In this document: one piece after another, positions 1 to 10,900 of the stretch
Numbering within the stretch: position 1 is the first letter of the stretch
Layout: every line of letters begins with the position of its first letter
Source: Pontibacter sp. G13
GTDB lineage: Bacteria > Bacteroidota > Bacteroidia > J057
Direction: 5' to 3'
Assembly (NCBI RefSeq): GCF_031851795.1
Contig: NZ_CP134696.1
Location: forward strand, 2,031,001 to 2,095,000
DNA length: 64,000 nt
Translations under genes and position numbers: made by a program
The notes under the pieces: model-generated
Told to the model about the DNA's origin: nothing
Database searches by the model: none
Seen by the model: the letters and a program-made list of their open reading frames with translations, nothing else

Positions 1-1655
<1,655 letters not shown>

Positions 1656-1675
1656 CCCATCCGCGGACATTCAGG

Positions 1676-1713
1676 AAAAACGGACACTTCCAGCGATGGG
1701 AGTGTCCGTTTTT
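1676..1713 (+). terminator. Rho-independent terminator after metY
   Basis: A 16-bp stem with one G-U pair (arms 1676-1691 and 1698-1713) and a 6-nt loop ends in TTTTT. The A/T symmetry means it could also work in reverse, but no minus-strand gene faces it. Confidence 0.85.
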
Positions 1714-1814
1714 CATACGATCAAATAATGAACGGACGCTCTCAAATTCCTATCTTGAAGCATCCCGCATCCCCCCCAATAGATTCGCAGCAATCACACC
1801 AACCCATCTGCTAC

Positions 1815-2456
1815 ATGAAACCACTTATCCTTTCTATCCTGTCCTTGCTCTTCACCTGCTCGACTCCCCAATCAGGGGACAAGAAGCGCATCGACACCGG
1901 GGCATTTTCTATCGAAGTTCCTGCGAATTGGCACTACAAAAAGCAAAGCGGGATAGACAGCTTTGTCGGAATCATCGAGACGGAACACAGCGAACTTCAT
2001 TTCGATGTGAGCAGCATGGGCTATGCCAATCCATTGGTTCAAAGCGAAGCGGAATACATAGAATCGGGTCAATGGAAATGGACTCCTCTTCTACTGGCGA
2101 AGCGGAGTGAATGGGCTGCTGCTACCCAAAGTAAGCTTGAGGAGATTCAAATTCCCGAAGACGAGATTCAAAGGATCGATGGACGATGGATCGCGACATT
2201 GCTCCACCGTGACACCACCAAAACGATAGAAATCGAGATCCCAGCGGAGATCCTCAACTATACATGTTCCATCGACACGGTGGATGGATACTACCGAAAA
2301 ATCGTCCAGCCCAAAGTCGGAATCAAGGGCACGACAGGCATCTATATTCAGGCATTGAATGATTCCTACAATTTCAATCTCTGGGGAAAGGACCTAAACC
2401 CTCAAGAACAAGCCCAGGCGATCGAGGCTTTTGAGGGGATTCAGATTAGGAGATAG
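1815..2456 (+). CDS. Small lipoprotein of unknown function
   Basis: I do not recognise a family. I chose the ATG at 1815 because it opens a lipoprotein signal, MKPLILSILSLLFTC, with the lipidated Cys at residue 15; an upstream in-frame ATG at 1728 would bury that signal. The mature 200 residues alternate strands and charged loops (IDTGAFSIEVPANWHYKKQ), resembling the PsbP-like or DUF1795-type fold of bacterial lipoproteins, but this is only a resemblance. No catalytic motif is visible. It is monocistronic, lying between two terminators, and is probably anchored in the outer or inner membrane facing the periplasm. Confidence 0.7.
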   Translation: MKPLILSILSLLFTCSTPQSGDKKRIDTGAFSIEVPANWHYKKQSGIDSFVGIIETEHSELHFDVSSMGYANPLVQSEAEYIESGQWKWTPLLLAKRSEWAAATQSKLEEIQIPEDEIQRIDGRWIATLLHRDTTKTIEIEIPAEILNYTCSIDTVDGYYRKIVQPKVGIKGTTGIYIQALNDSYNFNLWGKDLNPQEQAQAIEAFEGIQIRR

Positions 2457-2484
2457 GAGAAATTCCAGATTCATTTAATATCAA

Positions 2485-2514
2485 AGCGAGGGAGCCCCAA
2501 CAGGCTCCCTCGCT
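2485..2514 (+). terminator. Hairpin terminator after the lipoprotein gene
   Basis: A perfect 12-bp stem (AGCGAGGGAGCC at 2485-2496 with its complement at 2503-2514) has a 6-nt loop. The following sequence has only a short T-run, so termination is likely but not textbook. Confidence 0.7.
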
Positions 2515-2641
2515 GCATGTTTCCCCAGATCCAAATGCCCCCGTCTACATTTATTCCTCGAAATGATCTAATCAGAAAATTTGAATTGGTATATTAGTCA
2601 ACCAATTTTCAAAACGCTAACAACATCCACCTTCAAACGAT

Positions 2642-3703
2642 ATGAGGGCTATGATTCAACAGACAGGTCTACCACTTCTTGCCATCCTCGCATGCTTGGG
2701 CTTACTCAGCAGCTGCGCCGAACCCAGCAGTCAGTCAGAACCAGAACCCGCACAAACCACCGTGTATCCGAGCGATGTGATCCCCTTCATGGATCAATGG
2801 AAAATCCTCTGCGGAGACGGTACCAAGGAGAAAAACCTCATCGACTACGAGCTGGACAATTTTTTCTATGTAGAAAATGACGGAGAATCGGATTGGGTTG
2901 TGTACAAAACGCCCAACTCGGGAATTACCTCCAAAACATCCAGCAACACCCGCACGGAACTGGGGCAGATCGATCGATGGACGCCCGAGATTGGCGGGAA
3001 ACTCACTGGTACTGTGAAAGTCATGCACGTTTCCACCACTGGAGATGCACGGGTAGCGGCTTCCTACTCGGTCGTTGTAGGACAGATCCATAGCGAGGAA
3101 GGCCATGAGAATGAACCGTTGAAGATCTTCTATAAGAAATTTCCGGGGCAGGAAAAAGGCTCTGTCTTCTGGAACTACGAGATCAATACCGAGGGCGACA
3201 ATTCGAAGCGCTGGGACTACTCCACGGCAGTTTGGGGATATGACATGTCCGTCATTGGCACGGCCCCCGATTCCTTCCCGGCAGAACCAGCTGATGGAAT
3301 CGCGCTTGGAGAGACTTTTTCCTACGAAATCAATGTCCACGAAGGCATCATGTACCTGACGTTTACCAGCGAAGGGCATGAGACGATGACCTTCACCAAA
3401 AATCTGCTTGAGTCTGAATTTGCCGAGGATGCGGACATTCCCCAACAGATCCGCACTCTGTACGCACCGATTGGACGAGATGGCATCGAACGCGCCCAAG
3501 CTTATGCCGGCGAGAAGCAATTCTTCAAGCAGGGCGCCTACAACCAGTCCAACGGCAAGGCCCCTGCCGACAACATCGTCTGGCACACCGGATCTGAGAT
3601 CTACGGAGGAGACATCGCCGAACAGTACGCGAATGGCTCCTACGCCGAAGTCTGGGTCCGCGAAGCCACGGTCGGCCCAAGCACAGCCCCGGAAGGAAAA
3701 TAA
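2642..3703 (+). CDS. PL7-family alginate lyase, lipoprotein
   Basis: It is predicted to cleave alginate by beta-elimination at the cell surface or in the periplasm. The lipoprotein signal ends LGLLSSC (Cys about residue 25). The three PL7 signature blocks are present in order: NTRTELG (R104, substrate-binding Arg), VVVGQIH (Q148 and H150, catalytic His region) and FFKQGAYNQSN (Y300, catalytic Tyr). The jelly-roll domain of about 300 residues fills the protein; no extra carbohydrate-binding module or T9SS tail is present, so lipid anchoring is the likely localisation. The second RTELR arginine of typical members is replaced (RTELGQ). It is a lone gene, not in an obvious alginate utilisation cluster, between two hairpin terminators. 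M/G or polyM/polyG preference cannot be read safely, although QIH is often linked with G-containing substrates. Confidence 0.88.
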   Translation: MRAMIQQTGLPLLAILACLGLLSSCAEPSSQSEPEPAQTTVYPSDVIPFMDQWKILCGDGTKEKNLIDYELDNFFYVENDGESDWVVYKTPNSGITSKTSSNTRTELGQIDRWTPEIGGKLTGTVKVMHVSTTGDARVAASYSVVVGQIHSEEGHENEPLKIFYKKFPGQEKGSVFWNYEINTEGDNSKRWDYSTAVWGYDMSVIGTAPDSFPAEPADGIALGETFSYEINVHEGIMYLTFTSEGHETMTFTKNLLESEFAEDADIPQQIRTLYAPIGRDGIERAQAYAGEKQFFKQGAYNQSNGKAPADNIVWHTGSEIYGGDIAEQYANGSYAEVWVREATVGPSTAPEGK

Positions 3704-3737
3704 ACAACCGATCTAGGCCCATCGCCTAGCAAGATCC

Positions 3738-3783
3738 CATGTTTCTGTGGGGGAGTCCTGCTTGGGGCTCCTCCTGAAACATG
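3738..3783 (+). terminator. Long hairpin after the alginate lyase gene
   Basis: CATGTTTC at 3738-3745 pairs with GAAACATG at 3776-3783, and an inner GGGGGAGTCC/GGGGCTCCTCC stem continues the hairpin. No T-tract follows, so this may be an attenuating or 3' stabilising structure instead of an intrinsic terminator. Confidence 0.55.
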
Positions 3784-3888
3784 CCCCGCTCTACACTGAT
3801 GAGCATGTGTCAATCCATATTTGGCAAGATTTTGATCATGAGGCATGAACCCAATTCGGTTGATTCGCTATATTAGGCTTTTCCAAAA

Positions 3889-6003
3889 ATGGAAATGGGG
3901 TCTCCCCTACCTAGATTGCTTCGCTTCATGGATCGCCTTGGACTACTGTGGATCATGCTGTTACCCCTTTGGGTGTCCGGTCAAAACCTAGACCGGGGCC
4001 TTATCTATGGGGAAGATCTGTTTCAGGTCAATCAGGCCTCCAATACCAACCTCATCCCCGTTCCGGACGATCCGACTCGCGGACAAGTCGTACGATTTGA
4101 ACCGCAAAATCCCCCCTACACCTTTTGGGCCAAGCGAAAGCGCGCACTCTCTATTTCCTTGTGGTTTAAGCCAGAGCGACTGGATGAGCATCCGGGCGTA
4201 CTGGTCGGCGGGCGCAATCATTTTTATTTGCGGTATCTTCCGAATCGACGCCTGCAATTCGTTCAATTCCGAAATGGAAGCGTCAAATCGGCCCACTATG
4301 TCGCGGACGGCGTATGGCAGCATGTCGGCGTCACGATCAATCCTGACGGCAACGTCCATCTGTACTACAATGGGCAATTGACGGAATCCGGCCAGATCGA
4401 TTCTTGTTGGTGGGAAAAACGTCAACAGATGATGGTCGGAGCCGATCACATGGGCGTGGCTGCGGATGGGTACCTCGACGATTTGCAGGTTTGGGATCGG
4501 GTCTTGTCTCACGAGGAAATGGAGCAGGCATTTGAGACTACCCAGAAAATTCCGCCTTTGGATCTGGGCCTATTGGCGTATCTGCCTTTGGAGCATTCTG
4601 CCGAGCCCGTTGGGCCATTTCCAGCCAAATTGATCGAGCAAAAGCATCCCACATTCGAAGCTTCCGGCGTACGATCCGGACTCCGCCTCGACATTCAGGA
4701 CGAAGAAATACTGGGTTATGAAGGATTGGAAATCGGTAGGCAAATGACGCTTTCGTGCTGGATGAGACCCGCTTCGGACTCCCTGCGAATGGCATTGTTG
4801 GGCAATCGAGCCTGGAACCTGCGATACTTGGCCCAAGCTCGGAGACTACAATTCAGCCTCTCCCTCGCCCGAAATATTCGGTCTTCTTATTATCCCATCC
4901 CCCCCAACGAGTGGGTCCATGTAGCGATAGTGGCTCACTATCATCACATGTTGGAATTCTATGTCAATGGAGAACGCATCGACCAGATTCCGCTTGCCTC
5001 CATTCCGGGAGCTTCCGAGGAGCTCTGGATCGGCAAAAATTTCTACGGAGACCCCTTTCAAGGATGGATTTCGGAGGTAGCAGTCTGGAACCGTGCACTT
5101 GATCACGCAGAAATTCGATCGGTCTATCTAGGGAAACTAGCTCCTGCCGTGGAAAAGGCCATCCAATCGACTCCTAATCTTTGGTCGTGGGTGTGGATCC
5201 TGCCATTTGTACTGGGCCTCTTGGTGATAAGCGCATGGTGGATCAGCAGAAGATCCTCATTTACCGATTCCCTGCCTCCGACCGTTCCATTGCAGGACTC
5301 TGCTACAAGGAATGCCATTCGATTTCTGGGTAATTTTCAAGCTTGGAATGCTCAAGGCGAGGATATCTCGGAGAAGTTTCCTCCCAATTTGATCCGTCTG
5401 CTGTTCATCATCCGAATGTATCCGATCTGGATGGGACGGCACGCCACTTCTGCAGATCTCAGCGAAATCCTCTGGCCCATGGACAAACCCGCTCAGCAGA
5501 AAAACAACCGAGGAACCCACATCCATCGGTTGCGAGGATTACTTCAGGGATTTGAAGGGGTATCACTGGAATTCCAGAAACGCTCCTGGCACTTGGTGGA
5601 AACGCAGCCACTCTCCATCGACGTGCTCCACACCTTCGCGGAGCTTGAAACCAACCATAAGATTCCCGGAACTCAATTGCTGCTGGACAAACGACTCTGG
5701 ATTGAAGGCATGACCCCGATTCGGGAAGCCTATCGTTCTCAGTTGGAGCAATTGCTGCGGACCGCCTGCGAATCCCAATCTTCGGTTCAGAATTGGGAAG
5801 AAGTATCGCACTTGGCGGCAAAATGGCAAGAATGGGACCCATTGGCAGAGGTTGCCATGCAATTCGAGTTTCAGGCGCTCCAACATCTGGGAGCGCGGGT
5901 CAAGGCACAGCGCGTATACGACCGATTTGCGCAGAGATACGAAAATGTGTTAGGCGAGCCCTATCCCACCAATGTGTCCGAAATACTAGCACAAATGGAT
6001 TAA
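3889..6003 (+). CDS. Membrane-spanning LamG-SARP transcriptional regulator
   Basis: Order of parts: signal peptide (to about residue 31, LPLWVSGQ); LamG/concanavalin-like domain 1 (about 85-214); LamG domain 2 (about 286-412); one transmembrane helix (about 430-452, WVWILPFVLGLLVISAWW); then a cytoplasmic half. That half matches a SARP: a winged helix at about 473-570 (IRFLGNFQAW, LLFIIRMYP, DLSEILWPMDKPAQ, THIHRLRGLL, SWHLV) and a BTAD-type helical repeat domain (about 578-704, WDPLAEVAMQFEFQALQHLG). I infer that the periplasmic LamG lectins bind a glycan and control DNA binding through the membrane. The nearest target is the sulfatase operon starting at 6102, whose upstream region holds periodic TTACCC repeats. 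The ATG at 3928 is an alternative start. Domain calls are by eye. Confidence 0.75.
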   Translation: MEMGSPLPRLLRFMDRLGLLWIMLLPLWVSGQNLDRGLIYGEDLFQVNQASNTNLIPVPDDPTRGQVVRFEPQNPPYTFWAKRKRALSISLWFKPERLDEHPGVLVGGRNHFYLRYLPNRRLQFVQFRNGSVKSAHYVADGVWQHVGVTINPDGNVHLYYNGQLTESGQIDSCWWEKRQQMMVGADHMGVAADGYLDDLQVWDRVLSHEEMEQAFETTQKIPPLDLGLLAYLPLEHSAEPVGPFPAKLIEQKHPTFEASGVRSGLRLDIQDEEILGYEGLEIGRQMTLSCWMRPASDSLRMALLGNRAWNLRYLAQARRLQFSLSLARNIRSSYYPIPPNEWVHVAIVAHYHHMLEFYVNGERIDQIPLASIPGASEELWIGKNFYGDPFQGWISEVAVWNRALDHAEIRSVYLGKLAPAVEKAIQSTPNLWSWVWILPFVLGLLVISAWWISRRSSFTDSLPPTVPLQDSATRNAIRFLGNFQAWNAQGEDISEKFPPNLIRLLFIIRMYPIWMGRHATSADLSEILWPMDKPAQQKNNRGTHIHRLRGLLQGFEGVSLEFQKRSWHLVETQPLSIDVLHTFAELETNHKIPGTQLLLDKRLWIEGMTPIREAYRSQLEQLLRTACESQSSVQNWEEVSHLAAKWQEWDPLAEVAMQFEFQALQHLGARVKAQRVYDRFAQRYENVLGEPYPTNVSEILAQMD

Positions 6004-6030
6004 ATCCCTTCTCATGGCGATAGGGGCGGG

Positions 6031-6066
6031 AATTTACCCTTCCGATTACCCCCCATTTTACCCCTG
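6031..6066 (+). promoter_or_regulatory. Three TTACCC direct repeats with 12-bp period
   Basis: TTACCC occurs at 6034-6039, 6046-6051 and 6058-6063, exactly 12 bp apart, inside the 98-bp gap between the LamG-SARP gene and the sulfatase start. The aligned 12-mers are AATTTACCCTTC, CGATTACCCCCC and ATTTTACCCCTG. Known SARP regulators bind short direct repeats spaced by about one helical turn, so this is a candidate operator for the upstream gene product. A C-rich low-complexity tract is the alternative reading. Confidence 0.5.
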
Positions 6067-6101
6067 ACCTTGCCACTTTCAGGGAGAAACAGCCATTTTC
6101 T

Positions 6102-7985
6102 ATGAATCAACTATTACCGCGTATCCGCCGGGGCATTGTCCTCCCGGTGCTGGCATTGATGGGATATTTGGGCATCCCGCTCCTTCATCAATCCCCCGCT
6201 CGAGCTGAGCATCCCTACCCCAAAGCTCAACCACCCAACATCCTTTGGATCATCACCGATGACGAACGAGCCGATGCATTGGCTTGCTACAATCGGGCAA
6301 AATTCGGCACGTCCAAGAGTCCTTTGGGATTTGTGATGTCACCCAGTCTGGATGCGTTGGCGAGCGAAGGGACCTTGTTCACCAGTGCCTATTGCAACGC
6401 CCCTGCCTGTGCGCCTTCGCGAGCATCCATGCACACCGGAAAGTATCCACACCACTCCGGCATCTATGGATTTGAGCGAAATCACAACCAACCTGATTTC
6501 TACACACCCACTGTGCCCGAGCAAATGCGCGCAGCTGGCTATGAAAACTCCCTATTCGGCAAACCCGGTTATCGGATCAATGAATACAAGAATGGAGTCA
6601 CTTGGAATGATCTCGGATTTTATGATCACAAGATCGACTACAAAATCATGAAAGCGGCCGCTGGGCACACCGATTTTGACTCCAAAAAGACCAAAAAAGG
6701 CAAAATTGAATATTGGCACTACCCTGACGGTACCGTCCGTGAGGTATTGATCGAGCGCAATGACGGTGAATTGACCCCGGAAGAGCAGGCAGCCCTTACC
6801 CAATTGGAAGAAGATCAAGACATCGTTCGTGCGTACAGCCGCAACATTTCCACCATGATCTTGGGCGGGGAAAGCTCTCAACCAGCAGACAACACCCTCG
6901 ATGCCAATATCACCAAGGCTTTCCAAAACTATCTCAGGCATCCCAACGAGATCTACCAACTCCCCAACGGCAAGGAGACGCATGGACCCGACACGCGCAA
7001 GCCTCAATTCATCAATCTAGGCTATCATTTCCCGCATAGTCCTGTCCTGCCTCCCAAATCCTTCCGCGATCGATTCAAGGACAAGGTCTACGAGATCCCT
7101 GATTTTTCGGAAACGGAACTGGAATCCTTGCCTCCACAGATGAAGACCCTCTACGACAAGATGAAGATTCATCCGATGACAGAGGATGAAAAGCAACAGA
7201 TTATCCGCGACTACTATGCATTCTGCGCATTTGGAGACTCGCTGATTGGGGCTTCCATTCAGGCATTCAAGGACTACTGCGAACAGCAAGGGCAAGAATA
7301 CCTGATCGTCATGGCCGCGGGAGATCACGGCTGGCATCTGGGGGAGCAAGGGATCAGTGCCAAATTCGGTCCTTACCAACACTCCAACCACACGGCCATC
7401 ATCGTGGCTTCTTCCATGAAAGATGCATATCCGCAAGGCCAAGTAGTGGACGAGTTTGTGGAGTTTGTGGATTTCGCGCCGACTTTCTTCACGGCGGCTG
7501 GGCTGAATGTCAACAAGTCCAAATTCAAGCACCTGGACGGGACGCCTCTTCAGCACATGATCTCAGGCAAAGTAGAGCCTCGGGATTATGTTTTGGGAGA
7601 AATCAACCACGTGTTTGGCCCGCGGGCATTCATGCGGAGTAAGGACTTTTCCTTCTCGATGCGGGTACGGAGTTGGAATGCCAAGCCCAAAAAGTCCAAC
7701 ATGGGCAAAAACATCAAGTGGGCGTTGAATGCTCCCGCCGAGGAGGTGGAGATGGTCTTATTTGACCTTCGCAGAGATCCACTGGAGCAACAGAATGTAG
7801 CAGATGATCCTGCCTATCGTGAATTGGCAGAGTGGTTCCGCAACAAACTCGGCAATATCGTACTCGGAGATGGTCGGATTGAATGTGATTGGTCGGAGGA
7901 GAATGCCTACCGCGTGGGAGACTTTGCCATTGGCGCTGACGACAAACAATTGGATATCCCCAACTCAATCATTCCGGTTCAATGA
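6102..7985 (+). CDS. Formylglycine-dependent sulfatase (S1 family)
   Basis: It is a secreted sulfatase removing sulfate esters from a glycan. The signal peptide ends near SPARAEH. The metal-binding start is PNILWIITDDERADAL, followed by the activation motif CAPSR (C103), whose Cys must be converted to formylglycine, then TGKYPHHSGIYG and the late AAGDHGWHLGEQG metal site. The length of 627 residues is longer than usual because of an insert around residues 190-300 between the activation site and the HFPHSP block. No T9SS tail is seen, so the periplasm is the likely place. Its TGA overlaps the ATG of the next gene (ATGA at 7982-7985), giving translational coupling with a secreted beta-propeller protein. 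Layout resembles choline/iduronate-2-sulfatase-like enzymes; the substrate is unknown. The formylglycine-generating enzyme is not in this window. Confidence 0.9.
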   Translation: MNQLLPRIRRGIVLPVLALMGYLGIPLLHQSPARAEHPYPKAQPPNILWIITDDERADALACYNRAKFGTSKSPLGFVMSPSLDALASEGTLFTSAYCNAPACAPSRASMHTGKYPHHSGIYGFERNHNQPDFYTPTVPEQMRAAGYENSLFGKPGYRINEYKNGVTWNDLGFYDHKIDYKIMKAAAGHTDFDSKKTKKGKIEYWHYPDGTVREVLIERNDGELTPEEQAALTQLEEDQDIVRAYSRNISTMILGGESSQPADNTLDANITKAFQNYLRHPNEIYQLPNGKETHGPDTRKPQFINLGYHFPHSPVLPPKSFRDRFKDKVYEIPDFSETELESLPPQMKTLYDKMKIHPMTEDEKQQIIRDYYAFCAFGDSLIGASIQAFKDYCEQQGQEYLIVMAAGDHGWHLGEQGISAKFGPYQHSNHTAIIVASSMKDAYPQGQVVDEFVEFVDFAPTFFTAAGLNVNKSKFKHLDGTPLQHMISGKVEPRDYVLGEINHVFGPRAFMRSKDFSFSMRVRSWNAKPKKSNMGKNIKWALNAPAEEVEMVLFDLRRDPLEQQNVADDPAYRELAEWFRNKLGNIVLGDGRIECDWSEENAYRVGDFAIGADDKQLDIPNSIIPVQ

Positions 7986-10900
7986 ATACCTTAACAAAAC
8001 TCGCATACTTATGTCTGGCCCTGCTCTTGGGGCCGGGCATCGCCCTCGCCGATTCGACGGTCTTCCATAGTGATTTCGAAGTGACGCTCGACCAACACTG
8101 GACTTCCAACAATGTCGGAGGAATGCCTCATTTTGAGCGGACACAGGCCGAATCCTACACCGGAAGTTGGTCCTTTCACATGAAGTTTTCCGCTGCGAAT
8201 CAAAAGGGAAATTTGACGACTGACCTTCCCATCGAGTGGAAACAATCGACCTCCTACCGAATCAGTTTTTGGTACAAGGCCACCACGCCCAATACCACGA
8301 CCACTTCCAATCTGAAGTTCTTCCAAGGAAACGGCACCAAGCTCGACCAGATCAATTTTGACTGGACCAGCTCGACTTGGACAAAATGGTCCGGCGAATT
8401 CATCCCCGGTGTAGACGATCCCTTGGGCAATGTGCTGTTTTCTTTCCGACCTAATGGCAGCGGAGGCGGAGAGATCTATATCGATGATGTCAAGATCGAG
8501 GAAATCATTGAGGTCGTGACCTTCGAAACGCTCCTAAAAACCCAATCCATCGCTTCGGACACCTCCATTGTCTGGCGCCAATTTGGCCCTGGGATGAGCG
8601 GCAACAACAAATCCGCCTTCTGGCATCCGACCGATCCGGACGTGTTGTTTATCGCGCCCAACATGGGCAATGCTTATCGTTCGACAGACCGGGGACTGAC
8701 CTATGAAACGATTATGGACCCAGATGCACCGGGCAACCGGACTGGGATCAGAGGACCGCGGGACATCACCAGTCTGGACTTTTCCCGCCAAGACCCCACG
8801 TTTGGATTCTGCACCGACGAGAAGAATCTGGGGCTCTTCGTGACGACCGACATGGGCAAAACTTGGCGATTGAAGACCGAGAACAACGGGACTTTCGGCA
8901 ATTCCTACTTGTCGTGTGTGGCGGTAGATCCTGCCGACGATCAGATTTGGTACGTAGGAGCGGGACGAATGCGAGATCTCGGGCACATCCTATTCTCGAA
9001 GGCTCAGCCTCACGGAACATTCGTAGACGCCCAAAGTCAAGGCAAAATCTGGAAGAGTACCAATGGCGGTGCCACATGGTCGTTGAGTGCAAGCGGACTC
9101 GATCCACAGGCAGAGGTGGAGACGATCTTGGTCGATCCCAACAATTCCTCCATCCTGTATTGCAGCACCAATTACGGATTCTACAAGAGCATCAATGCAG
9201 GCGCAACCTGGATCAAAAAGTCTACCGGACTCGGCAATGACGTGATCCGGTCCATGTCCATGCATCACGACGATAGCTCGGGAGCAGTGACGCTCTTTGT
9301 GATCAATTCAGTGATGTGGCGTGCCAATGGAAATACCGTGGCAGACTCCCTGGGAGGCGTATTCAAAAGTGTAGACGGAGGCGAGACGTGGCAAAATATC
9401 AATGGCAATCTCGCCATCGACTTGACCCAGTTTGCAGGCAACTCCTCCATCGAAAAGGCATACTACCATGTCGTGGCCTACTACTTCGGCATCACGGATG
9501 ATCAAGCCAAAAATCAATTTCCGGTTTTGCCATCCAGCTTGACCCAGCGAATCACCCAAGTCTCGGTGGACCCCAATGATGTCAATCATCTATTCTTGGT
9601 GAATATGTACTCCAATTCTTCTCGAAATGGCTTCAAGCCTGTCCAGTTGTGGCGATCAACCGACGGCGGTCAAAACTGGTTTGCAGCCGTGAGGAATGGC
9701 ACCGCATGGAATACAGGATCAGATATCGCCTATTGGCAGCAACGTGGCAATCCCATCGGTTCCAATATCAGTTTGCGCTACTTGAGTCACTGGATGGACC
9801 GCGATGACTACGAACGCAAGGCCTGTAATTTCGCCCGATTCAATGCCGACGGCACGGTCCTGCACACCCAGATGGCCAAGATTTCCCTGATGTCCTATGA
9901 CGGCGGCGACAATTGGGTAGACATCGATGATGAGATTGTGATCCCAGGCGAAGAGGCCTATGTGGGAGCAGGCAGCAGCAATGTTCCCGGACATGGATTC
10001 TATCAGCATCCAGATATGCCCGGCAAGATGTTCTGCATGGCGGGTGAAAATACCCTTTGGGTGACCATCCCGGGCGGGGACGCCATTCGTCCAAATGCGC
10101 AGGCTGCCCATTATTACAGCATCACCCCAGAGGAACAATCGCTGAGTTCCTATGTGATCGCACCGAACGACACCAACATCCGATATGCACTGTTTTTCCG
10201 TCAGCATAAACGTGGCGAGATCCTCAAAACCACGGATGGCGGACACAATTGGACTCCGATAGGAACCCCCATCCCCGCTTGGGATTTGCAGCAGCACAGT
10301 GGCGACCAGTCCGTACATCAATTGGGGTTGAAAATTGATCCAGAACGCCCAGATCATCTGTTTTTTTATGTGCCGGTTTCGAGCGGCAACATGAATTATG
10401 TAGGCAATTCGGCGACTGCATTCGGACTCCACAAATCGATAGATGGCGGCTTGACTTGGACAGAACCCAATACCGGTCTTCCTGCCTCTCTAGACGTCGC
10501 CCAATTGGTGTTTGATCCGCAAGACTCAGACATCATGTATGCCGCTATCCAAAAATCGAACGGCGGGCTTTTCAAGTCCGTGGATCAGGGGGAAACATGG
10601 AATGAAGTCTCCAGCGTATCTCCGCTGATTGGTTCCCTCGGGGTCAATGACATTCACTTTTCGGAGGACGGAAAGGTCTACATTACCACCGGGTATCGAT
10701 TCGCAGGCAAAAACGAAGGCGGGCTTTGGGTGAGCGAAGACGGTATGCTGACTTGGACCAAAATCTTGGATCATCCTTGGGTGTATCGAGTCCTGACCCC
10801 TCCATACGATCCCTCCACGATCATCACAGTGACGCTCGCCAATGGTAATATCGAAGAGATGAATCCGGGAACTTTCCTCTCCAAGGATGGAGGGGCGACT

